DNA of 64,000 bases from Polynucleobacter meluiroseus (GCF_900205755.1 NZ_OANS01000001.1:248001-312000), one strand, 5' to 3'; shown: positions 41,954 to 50,726, numbered from the stretch's first letter. The notes: generated from the letters alone by a model not told the origin. A program made the numbers and translations.

Positions 41954-42968
41954 GTGCTGCGACCTGCTCCTGCAGGCACAGCTTGCAATGTTCTAATGCA
42001 GCTTGTAATTCAGAAGGGTCAAAGGGGTCGAAGATATTGCGACCAGCGATTGCTCTGAGCCAAGTTAACTGTCTTTTGCCTAACTGACGGGTTGCAGCTA
42101 AGGCCTTGTAACGCATCTGTTCCAGGTTGGTATCGCCTGCGAGATACTCCCATACTTGCCGGTACCCAACCGCCCGAATTGCGGGCAAATCGGCGTTGAG
42201 CTTGGTATTAGTGCGCAGCTTTTCTACTTCTTCAAGCAAGCCACCAGATAGCATTTCATCAAAGCGATTCTCTAGTTGCAGATGTAATCTTGCGCGATCA
42301 TTTGGTTCTAATGAAACCAAATTAATCCACTCGGGAATCGCTGAGCCCTCTCTGCCATCTGCGCTAGGCGAGGCTGCGAATAAACTCGACATCGGTTTGC
42401 CAGTGATTTCATAGACTTCTAGGGCGCGTTGCACACGCTGGGAGTCATTAGGCATCAAGCGTTCAGCCGTGATGGGGTCGACTTGGGCCAACAGGGTATG
42501 CATCGCAGGCCAACCCACTTTTTTTCCTTCATCGTCTAAGCGCGCACGAATCTGTGGGTTAGCTGGGGGCAAAGAAGATAGACCGTGTACCCAGGCGCGC
42601 CAATACAGCATGGTGCCTCCAACGACTACGGGGATATGGCCCCGAGCCCGAATTTCAGCGCAGAGACGATTGGCATCAATAGCAAAGCGCGCGGCGGAGA
42701 AGCTTTCATGCGGCTCTAAGATGTCTATTAAATGATGTTTGACCGCGTTTTGTTCGGCGGAACTCGGTTTGGCACTCCCAATATCTAACCCGCGGTAAAC
42801 GAGCGCGGAGTCCATGCTAATTAATTCTACTATCGTGCCAAGGGATTTAGCGTGCTCAGCCACTAACATAGCAAGTTGGGTTTTACCCGCCCCTGTAGGC
42901 CCCACAATGCAGAGGATTGGAGGACTGTTAAGGAGATCGGTTAGCCCTTGCGAGGATTCTGAATGCAT
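41946..42968 (-). CDS. miaA: tRNA dimethylallyltransferase
   Basis: MiaA adds a dimethylallyl group to adenosine 37 of tRNAs that read codons starting with U. The 340-residue protein has the P-loop [12 protein letters not shown] at residues 23-34, [33 protein letters not shown] and a C-terminal [11 protein letters not shown] motif. A perfect TATAAT ends 6 bases before the ATG, suggesting a leaderless message. It is divergent from the DedA gene and overlaps purM by 8 bases tail to tail. hfq, a common partner of miaA, is not here. Confidence 0.96.
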   Translation of the reverse strand: MHSESSQGLTDLLNSPPILCIVGPTGAGKTQLAMLVAEHAKSLGTIVELISMDSALVYRGLDIGSAKPSSAEQNAVKHHLIDILEPHESFSAARFAIDANRLCAEIRARGHIPVVVGGTMLYWRAWVHGLSSLPPANPQIRARLDDEGKKVGWPAMHTLLAQVDPITAERLMPNDSQRVQRALEVYEITGKPMSSLFAASPSADGREGSAIPEWINLVSLEPNDRARLHLQLENRFDEMLSGGLLEEVEKLRTNTKLNADLPAIRAVGYRQVWEYLAGDTNLEQMRYKALAATRQLGKRQLTWLRAIAGRNIFDPFDPSELQAALEHCKLCLQEQVAALK

Positions 42969-42974
42969 CCTCTC

Positions 42975-42980
42975 ATTATA
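42975..42980 (-). promoter_or_regulatory. Putative -10 box of miaA (leaderless)
   Basis: A perfect TATAAT on the minus strand lies 6 bases before the ATG. The intervening GAGAGG resembles a ribosome binding site but touches the start codon, too close to work as one. No -35 box is evident at 16-18 bases. Confidence 0.5.
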
Positions 42981-43037
42981 AGAAGCAAAAGTTTCAAACC
43001 TTGGTATTGAGCCTGTTAATATCTTTGCAACTTACAA

Positions 43038-43697
43038 ATGGAGTCTCAGTTGATTGATACCCTGACGCAATTCGGTGATCTTCTATTACACCTTGATCAC
43101 CATCTCGATGTTGTGATTCAACAATATGGTTATTGGGCTTACGGTTTGTTATTTGCAATCGTCTTTGCTGAGACAGGATTGGTGGTTGCACCTTTCTTGC
43201 CCGGTGATTCGTTGCTGTTTATTGCGGGCGCATATTGTGCAACTGAGCAGTTTAATTTTTGGACTCTATGTATCGGGTTGTTAATTGCCGCTGTCGCTGG
43301 TAATACCTTAAATTATTTCATTGGGCGTTGGATCGGAGTACGAATTTTCGCGAGTCAATCTCGCTGGATTGATCAAGCAGGACTACGTAAAACTCACGCT
43401 TTTTACGAAAGACATGGCGGCAAAACAATTATTGCAGCCCGCTTCTTGCCAATCATTCGTACCTTTGCTCCATTTGTGGCGGGTATCTCTGAGATGAATT
43501 TTTCTCGCTTTCAATTCTTTAACATCACGGGCGCTGCGCTGTGGGTCTTTGGCTTGGTGACCGCTGGATACTTTTTTGGCAATATGCCGTTGATTCGCCA
43601 AAACCTGAATGTGATTGTTTTGGTGGGAGTTGGTGCGGCAGCGCTGCCAATCGTTTTGGCTGGCTTATACAAGGTCATCCGAGGCAAGCAGAAGTAA
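43038..43697 (+). CDS. DedA family (SNARE-associated/VTT domain) membrane protein
   Basis: DedA proteins are inner-membrane proteins tied to envelope integrity; several members recycle the lipid carrier undecaprenyl phosphate or phospholipids across the membrane. The 219-residue product has the signature EGxxxxxPxLPGDS-like segment FAETGLVVAPFLPGDSLLF, the GNTLNYFIGRWIG motif and ARFLPIIRTFAPFVAGISEM with conserved arginines, with four to five membrane helices. The exact substrate is not visible. It is monocistronic here, between divergent miaA and convergent SirB1 genes. Confidence 0.92.
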   Translation: MESQLIDTLTQFGDLLLHLDHHLDVVIQQYGYWAYGLLFAIVFAETGLVVAPFLPGDSLLFIAGAYCATEQFNFWTLCIGLLIAAVAGNTLNYFIGRWIGVRIFASQSRWIDQAGLRKTHAFYERHGGKTIIAARFLPIIRTFAPFVAGISEMNFSRFQFFNITGAALWVFGLVTAGYFFGNMPLIRQNLNVIVLVGVGAAALPIVLAGLYKVIRGKQK

Positions 43698-43720
43698 TTT
43701 ACCCACCAAGTGCAGTCGAT

Positions 43721-44563
43721 TTAGTGGAGCTTGGTTTGACTTTCTAGAGTGGCGATATGCTCACGAATTTCAGCAGCGTCTTCTGCCCCCGGCACCTCTT
43801 TAAGATACTGCAACATATCGGCGATAGCGGGGCGTACATATTCCAGTTGAGCGAAGATCAAGCCGCGATCACGAATCTCTTCAAATGAATTGGGGAGCAA
43901 TATCACCAAGCGTTCCTGCACCCCTAGCAGACGATCCCAACGCTCGTGCTCCGAGTAAATCATTTTCAAATTTCTCATAAAGCGCGAAAGAATTTCACGT
44001 GGGCTCGAGGCTCGCAAGAAAATGTTCAGCGGCAGACTCAGTTCACCACGATAGCCTTTAGCATCGAGGTAGGGATCAAGCATTTCCTGTAATTGATTTT
44101 TGGAGAGCGACTCACCAGTCAGGGGATCCATAATGATTTCACCCTGTTGTAAAGAGATCCGCATCATAAAGTGGTTCGGAAAGGAGACGCCACGAATTGG
44201 CAGATTGATTTGTTGCCCCAATTCCATCATGAGTATCGCTAAGGAGATTGGTATACCGCGACGATTTTCCAGCATTTGATGAAGGTAGGAGTTGTCGGGG
44301 TCATAAAAATCATTCTGATTAGGCCCAAATCCCAATTCGGTATAAAAGAAGTGCCTCAGCATTTGCAGGCGCTGCATTGGCGAAGTGTCTGGCGTGATCC
44401 GCTCCTTCAACTTATTGCTTAATTGATCTATTCGATCTAGTACACCTTGCACATCTAAGCTAGGGTAAGCATGCTGGGCGACAGCGATTGCCGCCTCAGT
44501 TAAGGGGAAGTGGTCATCCTCAGCTACTAGGGAGGTAAAGTAATCAAGTTGTTGTGTTGGCAT
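43721..44563 (-). CDS. SirB1 family protein (transglutaminase-like with tetratricopeptide region)
   Basis: The 280-residue product has the SirB1 N-terminal domain (core NRRGIPISLAILMMELGQQINLPIRGVSFPNHFMMRI), a transglutaminase-like fold in which the usual catalytic Cys position is not conserved. A C-terminal helical TPR-like region follows. The function of the family is not settled. The start MPTQQLDYF is chosen because the ATG lies 5 bases after the murJ stop; a longer reading would run 40 codons into murJ. It follows murJ closely and probably shares its transcript. Confidence 0.88.
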   Translation of the reverse strand: MPTQQLDYFTSLVAEDDHFPLTEAAIAVAQHAYPSLDVQGVLDRIDQLSNKLKERITPDTSPMQRLQMLRHFFYTELGFGPNQNDFYDPDNSYLHQMLENRRGIPISLAILMMELGQQINLPIRGVSFPNHFMMRISLQQGEIIMDPLTGESLSKNQLQEMLDPYLDAKGYRGELSLPLNIFLRASSPREILSRFMRNLKMIYSEHERWDRLLGVQERLVILLPNSFEEIRDRGLIFAQLEYVRPAIADMLQYLKEVPGAEDAAEIREHIATLESQTKLH

Positions 44564-44568
44564 ACTGA

Positions 44569-46122
44569 CTATTTTGCATGACGCAGAAATTTTTGCCAGC
44601 GAATTCCAACTAAATAAAGGGCGGAAAAGTAAATTATTGCGCCCGCACCCAGCCAAGCGGCTAAAAGGCCAATGCGCAGCCAAGGCGTCGCTTGCAATGC
44701 AATCCAGTCAGAGGCACTAGCCGCATAAAACAGAAGAAGTGAAAAGGGAATTAGGGCTAAAAAAAGCTGCCCTAAATATTTTGCCCAAGCGGCATTGGGT
44801 AGTGCACCGCGCTGGTGTAACCCGATCCAAAGTAAAGCTGCATTTAGGCAGGCCCCGACTCCAATAGATAGAGCGAGTCCAGCGTGCCCTAGCCAAGGCA
44901 CAAAAATAAGATTGGCTAATTGCGTAGCTACTAATACAAATAAACCAATTTTGACAGGCGTACGAATATCTTGTCTTGAATAAAAGCCGGGCGCCAAAAT
45001 TTTGACCAGAATCAAGCCAACCAAACCAACGCCATAGGCGGCTAATGCACGCTGTGTCATCAATACATCTAGCGCGGTAAATTTGCCATAGTGGTAGAGC
45101 ACGGCCGCAAGAGGTTCGCCAAAGATAAATAGCGCTATGGCGCAAGGCGCGGCAAGCAAGAATGTCAGTTGCAAACCCCAAATCAAGAGCTCTCCCGCAT
45201 GCACCAAATCATTTTTAGCATTGGCTTTGCTGAGGCTGGGAAGTAGAACGGTCCCAAGCGCTACCCCCAATAGCGCCGTCGGAAATTCCATGAGTCGATC
45301 TGCGTACGCTAACCAAGAAACGCTCCCGGCAGGTAGTCGTGAAGCGATATTGGTATTAATAATGAGGGAAATTTGCGCTACTGAAACAGCAAAAACCGCA
45401 GGACCCATGAGACGCATGACCCGTCTCGCATCAGGATTATGAATTGCTGATTTGATGGCGCCAGGTAATAGGCCAACTTTAGGTAGGTAGCCTAAGCGTG
45501 CCAGTACCGGAATTTGAATCACTAGCTGCAATACCCCGCCTACGAGCACACCAACACTAAGCGCATAAATAGGTTGATCTAGATGGGGCGCTAAAAAGAT
45601 GGCGCTTACGATCAAGGCTAAATTGAGTAAAACCGGGGTAAACGCGGGCAAAGCAAAGCGCTGGAAAGTATTTAGAATCCCCGCCGAGAGGGAAACCATC
45701 GAAATCAAGCCAATATAGGGAAACATGATCCGTGTCATCACCACGCTGGCGTCGTAGGCAGGTCCACCCTTAAAACCTGTGGCAATCACCAGAATAAGCA
45801 GGGGCGCGCCGATAATGCCTAGGAGTACTGTCAGTAATAAAGCCCAAAATAAGAGGGTGGCGACCGCATTAATGAGGATTTGGGACTGTTTGTGGTTACC
45901 GGTAGTGGAAATTTCTCCCAAAATGGGCACAAAAGCCTGGGAAAAGGCCCCTTCAGCGAAGAGTCGCCTCAACAGATTAGGGATTCGAAAGGCGACGTTA
46001 AAGGCATCAGTCCACTCAGAAGCACCAAAACTACGGGCAATTAAGGTTTCCCGCAGTAAGCCCGTAATACGGGAGAGCATGGTTAGGGCGCTAATCTTGG
46101 CGGCAGCAGAAAGCAGGTTCAT
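44569..46122 (-). CDS. murJ: Lipid II flippase MurJ
   Basis: MurJ moves lipid II across the inner membrane for peptidoglycan synthesis. The 517-residue protein has about 14 membrane helices and the MviN/MurJ motifs: SRITGLLRETLIARSFGASEWTDAF at the N-terminus, RRLFAEGAFSQAFVP near residues 53-67 and WLAYADRLMEFPTALLGVALGTVLLP in the middle. It is read away from rpsT, the usual divergent neighbour of murJ in betaproteobacteria. A GAAAAT ends 7 bases before its ATG; this is a weaker match to the leaderless pattern of other genes here. Confidence 0.95.
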   Translation of the reverse strand: MNLLSAAAKISALTMLSRITGLLRETLIARSFGASEWTDAFNVAFRIPNLLRRLFAEGAFSQAFVPILGEISTTGNHKQSQILINAVATLLFWALLLTVLLGIIGAPLLILVIATGFKGGPAYDASVVMTRIMFPYIGLISMVSLSAGILNTFQRFALPAFTPVLLNLALIVSAIFLAPHLDQPIYALSVGVLVGGVLQLVIQIPVLARLGYLPKVGLLPGAIKSAIHNPDARRVMRLMGPAVFAVSVAQISLIINTNIASRLPAGSVSWLAYADRLMEFPTALLGVALGTVLLPSLSKANAKNDLVHAGELLIWGLQLTFLLAAPCAIALFIFGEPLAAVLYHYGKFTALDVLMTQRALAAYGVGLVGLILVKILAPGFYSRQDIRTPVKIGLFVLVATQLANLIFVPWLGHAGLALSIGVGACLNAALLWIGLHQRGALPNAAWAKYLGQLFLALIPFSLLLFYAASASDWIALQATPWLRIGLLAAWLGAGAIIYFSALYLVGIRWQKFLRHAK

Positions 46123-46274
46123 GGGCTAATTTTCCCCTATTTATCAAGCGACTGGGCTTTTTCGGTCCTTTAATGTAAAATCTTGTGTTTTGGTGAGTCG
46201 AAACACTTCTGTGGCGTTCTCACGCAGATTTTTATTTAATCGTATTTTGTTAATTTATAGAACAAGGTTTAAAG

Positions 46275-46541
46275 ATGGCCAATACCGCACAAGCGCGTAA
46301 ACGCGCACGGCAGGCAGTAAAACAAAACGAGCACAACTCCAGTTTGCGTTCAAAGCTCCGCACCTCCATTAAGGCGGTACGTAAGGCGATTGAAACTGGC
46401 GACAAGGATGCAGCCGCTAAAGTTTTCGCAGCTACGCAAGCCACTATCGACAAAATTGCCGATAAAAAAATTGCTCACAAAAATACTGCAGCTCGTCAGA
46501 AATCACGTCTGTCAGCAGCAATTAAGTCGATGGCAGCATAA
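46275..46541 (+). CDS. rpsT: 30S ribosomal protein S20
   Basis: S20 binds 16S rRNA in the small subunit body. The 88-residue, very basic protein starts [21 protein letters not shown] and has the conserved [11 protein letters not shown] and [24 protein letters not shown] segments. An AAGG ribosome binding site lies 6-9 bases before the ATG. The 152-base gap before it (46123-46274) holds the leader and promoter region; a TAAAAT near 46186-46191 could be a -10 box, but no good -35 box is seen. A clean terminator follows. Confidence 0.97.
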   Translation: MANTAQARKRARQAVKQNEHNSSLRSKLRTSIKAVRKAIETGDKDAAAKVFAATQATIDKIADKKIAHKNTAARQKSRLSAAIKSMAA

Positions 46542-46585
46542 GACGTTTTTTTGATTTAGGCGGGTTATTCATTAAACCGCTTAAG

Positions 46586-46608
46586 CCCGCTCCTTAGAGC
46601 GGGTTTTT
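46586..46608 (+). terminator. Intrinsic terminator of rpsT
   Basis: A perfect 7-base GC-rich stem CCCGCTC/GAGCGGG (46586-46592 and 46597-46603) with a CTTA loop is followed directly by five T. It stands 44 bases after the rpsT stop and 10 bases before the 3' end of the opposing DUF3579 gene. Confidence 0.9.
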
Positions 46609-46618
46609 GTTTGTAGAT

Positions 46619-46927
46619 CTAGGTAAGTGGTTTGGGGTCATACTCACACGCTTCTTCGATAGCGAGCTGGTTATCTTTGGCGAAGTTCATCACAAAGTCC
46701 AGTGCCCGCGGATCAAGATCCCCTAATCTAGTATCGACAACAACGCATTTCACATTAGCAATGAGTACTGGTCTAACATAGGGCGAGTAGGTAAAGCGGG
46801 GGTCACCATCATCATCTGATGGTCGAAATGAGGACATTACTCCACATAGACGCTCAGACCAATCGCTGGGCCTGAAGGTCTTGCCAGAAGTGGTAACACC
46901 TTGAATGAAAAGTGTTTTATGGTTCAA
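46619..46927 (-). CDS. DUF3579 domain-containing protein
   Basis: This 102-residue protein matches the uncharacterised DUF3579 family of betaproteobacteria. It has the typical FIQGVTTSGKTFRPSDWSERLCGVMSSF start, then YVRPVLIANVKCVVVD and a helical end. No function is known to me and no catalytic motif stands out. The start is a TTG without a clear ribosome binding site; the conserved part begins right after it, so the true start should be at or within a few codons of it. It is divergent from argF, the common position for this family, but a link to arginine synthesis is unproven. Confidence 0.82.
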   Translation of the reverse strand: MNHKTLFIQGVTTSGKTFRPSDWSERLCGVMSSFRPSDDDGDPRFTYSPYVRPVLIANVKCVVVDTRLGDLDPRALDFVMNFAKDNQLAIEEACEYDPKPLT

Positions 46928-46988
46928 GTGGTTGTAAAAAATCGCGGTATTAGAGAATAATTACTAAGCTTAACAGCGTAGGAAGGCC

Positions 46989-47004
46989 CTAATATGAATA
47001 TTAG
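46989..47004. promoter_or_regulatory. Perfect 16-base dyad upstream of argF, possible operator
   Basis: The arms CTAATAT and ATATTAG are exact inverted repeats separated by GA, centred about 74 bases before the argF ATG in the 143-base DUF3579-argF gap. One half contains TATGAAT, similar to half an ARG box (TGAAT), but the dyad as a whole is not the E. coli ArgR consensus. It could be a regulator site for argF or for the divergent DUF3579 gene, or a chance AT-rich palindrome. Confidence 0.4.
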
Positions 47005-47070
47005 TTTCAATCTCATGCATTGAATGGCGCAAACAGACATGCAGGCTAACACTTTCGAAAAAAACGAACT

Positions 47071-48018
47071 ATGACGTCTTTAGCAAAGCCTCAGGTGCCA
47101 GGCCAGATTAAGCATTACTTAGAGTTTGCCGACCTCACTCGTGAAGAATATGACTATCTTCTGAACAGGTCCGTATGGCTTAAGAACCAGTTCAAGCGCT
47201 ATGAAACTTGGCATCCACTACACGATCGCACTTTAGCGATGATCTTTGAAAAGCATTCCACTCGGACGCGTCTCTCGTTTGAAGCGGGCATACACCAGCT
47301 GGGCGGCCATGCAGTTTATCTAAACACCAGAGATACCCAACTGGGGCGTGGCGAGCCAGTGGAAGATGCTGCGCAGGTCATCTCACGGATGACCGACATT
47401 ATCATGATCCGCACGTTTGGACAGGAGATTATTGAGCGCTTTGCGGCCCATTCACGAGTTCCCGTAATTAATGGCCTCACTAATGAGTACCACCCCTGCC
47501 AGGTGCTGGCAGATATCTTTACCTTTGTTGAGGCACGCGGACCCATACAGGGTAAGACGGTGGCTTGGGTTGGGGATGCCAATAATATGGCCTATACCTG
47601 GATACAAGCCGCTGAAACTTTAGACTTCCAGCTGCACTTTTCCGCTCCCGAAGGTTATCAGTTAGACAACGCGCGCTTATCGCCCGCAGCCTTAAACCAT
47701 TTGACGATTTACGCTGACCCTAAAGCCGCTTGCAAAGACGCCGACTTGGTTTCAACTGACGTGTGGACCAGTATGGGTTACGAAGCTGAAAATGCTTCTC
47801 GCATGACTGCCTTTAAGGATTGGATGGTGTCTGAGGAGTTGATGGCATTAGCTAAGCCCAATGCCCTTTTTATGCATTGCTTACCAGCGCACCGCGGCGA
47901 AGAGGTTTCTGCTGGGGTAATAGATGGCCCGCAAAGCATTGTGTGGGATGAGGCCGAAAACCGCTTACACGTCCAAAAAGCCTTAATGGAATACCTGCTG
48001 TGTGGGCGAATAGATTAA
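47071..48018 (+). CDS. argF: Ornithine carbamoyltransferase
   Basis: ArgF condenses ornithine and carbamoyl phosphate to citrulline. The 315-residue protein has the carbamoyl-phosphate motif STRTRLSFEAG near residues 62-72, the segment PVINGLTNEYHPCQVLAD and the ornithine-site motif FMHCLPAHRGEEV near 266-278. It is followed by argG after 34 bases, the enzyme that uses its product, then by ppnP. The gap in front holds a 16-base dyad. No Shine-Dalgarno stands out before the ATG. Confidence 0.96.
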   Translation: MTSLAKPQVPGQIKHYLEFADLTREEYDYLLNRSVWLKNQFKRYETWHPLHDRTLAMIFEKHSTRTRLSFEAGIHQLGGHAVYLNTRDTQLGRGEPVEDAAQVISRMTDIIMIRTFGQEIIERFAAHSRVPVINGLTNEYHPCQVLADIFTFVEARGPIQGKTVAWVGDANNMAYTWIQAAETLDFQLHFSAPEGYQLDNARLSPAALNHLTIYADPKAACKDADLVSTDVWTSMGYEAENASRMTAFKDWMVSEELMALAKPNALFMHCLPAHRGEEVSAGVIDGPQSIVWDEAENRLHVQKALMEYLLCGRID

Positions 48019-48052
48019 TTTGTTTGATTGCATCTTTAACTAAATAGAAACT

Positions 48053-49282
48053 ATGTCTGATATCAATAAAGTAGTACTAGCGTATTCTGGCGGCCTTGAC
48101 ACTAGCGTCATTCTGAAGTGGTTACAAGATACTTACCAATGTGACATCGTCACCTTTACCGCTGACCTTGGTCAGGGTGAGGAACTTGAGCCAGCCCGGG
48201 CCAAAGCGCTGCAGTTTGGCATCAAGCCAGAGAATATTTATATCGATGATTTACGCGAAGAGTTTGTGCGTGATTTTGTATTTCCGATGTTTCGCGCCAA
48301 TACGATTTACGAAGGTGAATATCTTTTAGGCACCTCCATTGCACGGCCTCTGATCGCCAAGCGCCAAATTGAAATTGCTCGCCTTACTGGTGCTGATTCT
48401 GTCTCGCACGGTGCAACTGGCAAAGGCAATGACCAAGTCCGTTTTGAATTAGGTTATTACGCCTTAGAGCCTGGAATTAAAGTGATTGCCCCTTGGCGTG
48501 AATGGGATTTGCTCTCCCGCGAAAAATTAATGGCCTACGCTGAAAAGCACGGCATCCCAGTGGAGATGAAGCATAAGCAGGGTGGATCACCCTACTCAAT
48601 GGATGCCAATCTGTTGCACATTAGCTATGAAGGCCGTCATTTAGAAAATCCCAACGCAGAAGCCGAAGAGTCTATGTGGCGTTGGACCGTTGCACCCGAA
48701 CAAGCTCCAAATACCCCGGAAATTATTGAAATTGAATTTCGCGCTGGTGATCCTGTAGCGATCAATGGCAAAGCCTATAAACCGCATGAGCTCTTGGCTG
48801 AGCTCAATCGTATCGGTGGCATGCATGGCATCGGCCGTTTAGACTTAGTAGAAAATCGCTTCGTTGGTATGAAAAGCCGTGGCTGTTACGAAACGCCAGG
48901 CGGCACCATTTTGCTTAAAGCACATCGCGGCATTGAGAGTATTACCTTAGATCGTGAAGTGGCGCATTTAAAAGATGACTTGATGCCCCGCTATGCCAGC
49001 CTGATTTACAACGGCTACTGGTGGGCCCCTGAGCGCGTGGCATTACAAACCTTAATTGACCATACACAGCAAGCAGTAAATGGTACGGTGCGTTTGAAGC
49101 TTTACAAGGGATCAGTCGCAGTAATTTCTCGCGACTCAGCAAACACCTTGTTCGATCAAAACATCGCAACCTTCGATGATGATGGCGGCGCGTACAACCA
49201 AGCTGATGCTGGCGGATTCATTAAGCTCAATGCCCTGCGTATGCGCATTGCGGAAACAGCCAGACGCAAGCGCGCTAAATAA
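48053..49282 (+). CDS. argG: Argininosuccinate synthase
   Basis: ArgG joins citrulline and aspartate with ATP. The 409-residue protein is of the shorter type I group. It has the ATP pyrophosphatase motif [15 protein letters not shown] at residues 10-24, [15 protein letters not shown] near 121-135, and the [20 protein letters not shown] segment. It lies 34 bases after argF and 23 bases before ppnP, so the three are likely one transcript. argH is not in the window. Confidence 0.97.
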   Translation: MSDINKVVLAYSGGLDTSVILKWLQDTYQCDIVTFTADLGQGEELEPARAKALQFGIKPENIYIDDLREEFVRDFVFPMFRANTIYEGEYLLGTSIARPLIAKRQIEIARLTGADSVSHGATGKGNDQVRFELGYYALEPGIKVIAPWREWDLLSREKLMAYAEKHGIPVEMKHKQGGSPYSMDANLLHISYEGRHLENPNAEAEESMWRWTVAPEQAPNTPEIIEIEFRAGDPVAINGKAYKPHELLAELNRIGGMHGIGRLDLVENRFVGMKSRGCYETPGGTILLKAHRGIESITLDREVAHLKDDLMPRYASLIYNGYWWAPERVALQTLIDHTQQAVNGTVRLKLYKGSVAVISRDSANTLFDQNIATFDDDGGAYNQADAGGFIKLNALRMRIAETARRKRAK

Positions 49283-49305
49283 TCTATTTAACAGAAAGAC
49301 AACAC

Positions 49306-49611
49306 ATGCAATTTGATAACGTATCTGTAGGCAAAAAAGCCAATGTATTTTTTGACGGTAAGTGCATTTCTCATACTGTGACTTTGCCTGACGGCACCCG
49401 TAAATCTGTTGGCGTGGTGTTGCCCAGCACCTTAAGATTCGATCTCAGCACCAAAGAGATCATGGAAGTGGTTGATGGAAATGCCTTCGTTAGCATCAAT
49501 GGAGCCCCTGAGCAGGAATTTAATGCAGGGCAAAGTTGGGAAGTAGAAAAAGGCGGATACTTTATTATTCGCGCTGAATTACCTGTGCATTACGTTTGCC
49601 ACTTCGAGTAA
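49306..49611 (+). CDS. ppnP: Pyrimidine/purine nucleoside phosphorylase
   Basis: PpnP (formerly YaiE, DUF1255) is a small cupin-fold enzyme that phosphorolyses several nucleosides. The 101-residue protein contains the family features ANVFFDGKCISHTV near residues 13-26, KSVGVVLPSTLRFDLSTKEIMEVVDG and the final YFIIRAELPVHYVCHFE. It lies 23 bases after argG. Why it follows the arginine genes is unclear; the placement may just use their promoter. A good terminator follows. Confidence 0.9.
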   Translation: MQFDNVSVGKKANVFFDGKCISHTVTLPDGTRKSVGVVLPSTLRFDLSTKEIMEVVDGNAFVSINGAPEQEFNAGQSWEVEKGGYFIIRAELPVHYVCHFE

Positions 49612-49635
49612 ACCTTGGCAACTTAGTAGTTACTA

Positions 49636-49657
49636 AACCACCTTCGGGTGGTTTTTT
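49636..49657. terminator. Intrinsic terminator after ppnP
   Basis: A 7-base stem AACCACC/GGTGGTT (49636-49642 and 49647-49653) with a stable TTCG loop is followed by further T residues to 49657. It closes the argF-argG-ppnP run. The opposing DUF192 gene ends at 49656, so part of the T-run is in that gene's stop region; the weak A-run on the other side makes it a poorer terminator in that direction. Confidence 0.88.
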
Positions 49658-50111
49658 ATTTCCTAGGCAAGCCTTGAATAATCATCCCAGGTACGATCAC
49701 GCGCTCGGAGAACCACCGTTTATTCATCTCTAAGGCAAAGCGGATTGGGGCTTGAGGACAGTGATTGGTAGTGGTCTCTGACTGCATTTCATCAACATTA
49801 ACTATCTTGCCATCGTCAGCAATAAAGGCAATCGATAATGGAATCTTGGTGTTATTCATCCAAAAGCAATGGCCAGCTTTTTGCTCAAAGACAAATAACA
49901 TCCCTGAATTCACGGGCATGGTTGTTCGATTCATGAGGCCCACTTCGCGAGCCTTCGGTGTGTCAGCTAACTCGGCTTGAATGCGGTAAATTCCGGTCTT
50001 TAGCTCGATGGTAGGAAGCCCACTATTTTGCTGGGCAATTGCCAAACTGGAAAATAGACCGAGGATTGCGGCAATGAAAAAAGTGCAATATTTAAAGTTT
50101 GCTGAAGGCAT
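49656..50111 (-). CDS. DUF192 family exported protein
   Basis: The 151-residue protein has an N-terminal signal peptide (hydrophobic core near residues 10-22, with likely cleavage after SLAIAQ) and a single DUF192 domain. That domain carries the conserved AREVGLMNRTTMP, GMLFVFEQKAGHCFWMNNTKIPLSIAFI and VDEMQ motifs. The family is small, compact and without a settled role in bacteria. It would act in the periplasm. It lies 134 bases after the cold-shock gene, behind that gene's terminator, so it needs its own promoter, which I could not identify. Confidence 0.88.
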   Translation of the reverse strand: MPSANFKYCTFFIAAILGLFSSLAIAQQNSGLPTIELKTGIYRIQAELADTPKAREVGLMNRTTMPVNSGMLFVFEQKAGHCFWMNNTKIPLSIAFIADDGKIVNVDEMQSETTTNHCPQAPIRFALEMNKRWFSERVIVPGMIIQGLPRK

Positions 50112-50194
50112 AGTGGCGAAGAAAATTAGTAAAGATTAAAAGTGAGACTTTAAAGAGTCGACATTGATTCTAAGATAAGGCGAAATTGCAGACG

Positions 50195-50227
50195 AAAAAA
50201 AACCCAGGAACAAATCCTGGGTTTTTT
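50195..50227. terminator. Bidirectional intrinsic terminator after the cold-shock gene
   Basis: A 9-base stem AACCCAGGA/TCCTGGGTT (50201-50209 and 50215-50223) with a 5-base loop has an A-run on its left (50195-50202) and a T-run on its right (50222-50227). For minus-strand RNA from the cold-shock gene, the A-run gives a long U-tract, so termination there should be efficient. It stands 18 bases beyond that gene's stop. Confidence 0.9.
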
Positions 50228-50245
50228 ACGATGATCTAGTATCGA

Positions 50246-50449
50246 TCAAGCACCTTGGATATTGGTAGCTTGTTTGCCCTTAGGACCTTGGGTAATATCA
50301 AACGTTACCTTTTGGTTTTCTTTGAGGGTTTTGAACCCAGGCATTGTAATTGCGCTGAAATGCGCAAACAACTCTTCTTCACCATCATCAGGTTTGATAA
50401 AGCCAAAACCTTTTGCATCATTGAACCACTTTACAATTCCGGTCGCCAT
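50246..50449 (-). CDS. Cold-shock domain protein (CspA family)
   Basis: This is a single-domain nucleic-acid-binding protein of 67 residues that acts as an RNA chaperone. It has RNP1 KGFGFI at residues 13-18 and an RNP2 variant LFAHF at 27-31, plus the closing [22 protein letters not shown] lies about 6 bases before the ATG. The leader is predicted to be roughly 105 bases, with possible alternative hairpins, as in cold-induced csp genes. Whether this copy is cold-induced or constitutive cannot be told from the protein. Confidence 0.95.
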   Translation of the reverse strand: MATGIVKWFNDAKGFGFIKPDDGEEELFAHFSAITMPGFKTLKENQKVTFDITQGPKGKQATNIQGA

Positions 50450-50560
50450 GCGAACTCCATTACATAAACTTAAAACAACCGTGATGAGGGTGAATACTTT
50501 TTAATCAGTCTCGCTCTACAACACGCCTAAATATAGGCCTTAAGAAAGACCTATCACTTC

Positions 50561-50589
50561 ATTGTTAGCCGTTTATTGCTAGGTGTCAA
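50561..50589 (-). promoter_or_regulatory. Putative sigma-70 promoter of the cold-shock gene
   Basis: On the minus strand a perfect TTGACA (50589-50584), a 17-base spacer and AACAAT (50566-50561; four of six consensus bases) form the best classical promoter near this gene. The expected transcript starts near 50554, giving a leader of about 105 bases. Two mutually exclusive stems can be drawn in its first 30 bases. Confidence 0.6.
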
Positions 50590-50720
50590 GGGGTCGCATA
50601 CCGATAGATACCCTAAAGAACCCTTTTTTTATGGAAAATTGCCCCAATATAGGATGGATAGCCCTTAGTTGATGGTTTTTCACAACAAGACCCCAAAAAC
50701 CAAGTTTACTTATCTGTGTT

Positions 50721-50726
50721 TAGAAT
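50721..50726 (+). promoter_or_regulatory. Putative -10 box of clpS (leaderless)
   Basis: TAGAAT, one mismatch from consensus, ends 7 bases before the ATG at 50734. No Shine-Dalgarno sequence is present before any of the three in-frame starts (GTG 50716, ATG 50725, ATG 50734). If used, this box makes 50734 the only start within the message. No -35 box is seen. Confidence 0.42.

Noticed and set aside
42781..42840. Unusual [17 protein letters not shown] motif in MiaA
   Set aside because: Proteobacterial MiaA proteins have a closely similar DSALxYxGxDIGxAKP form, so this is normal variation.
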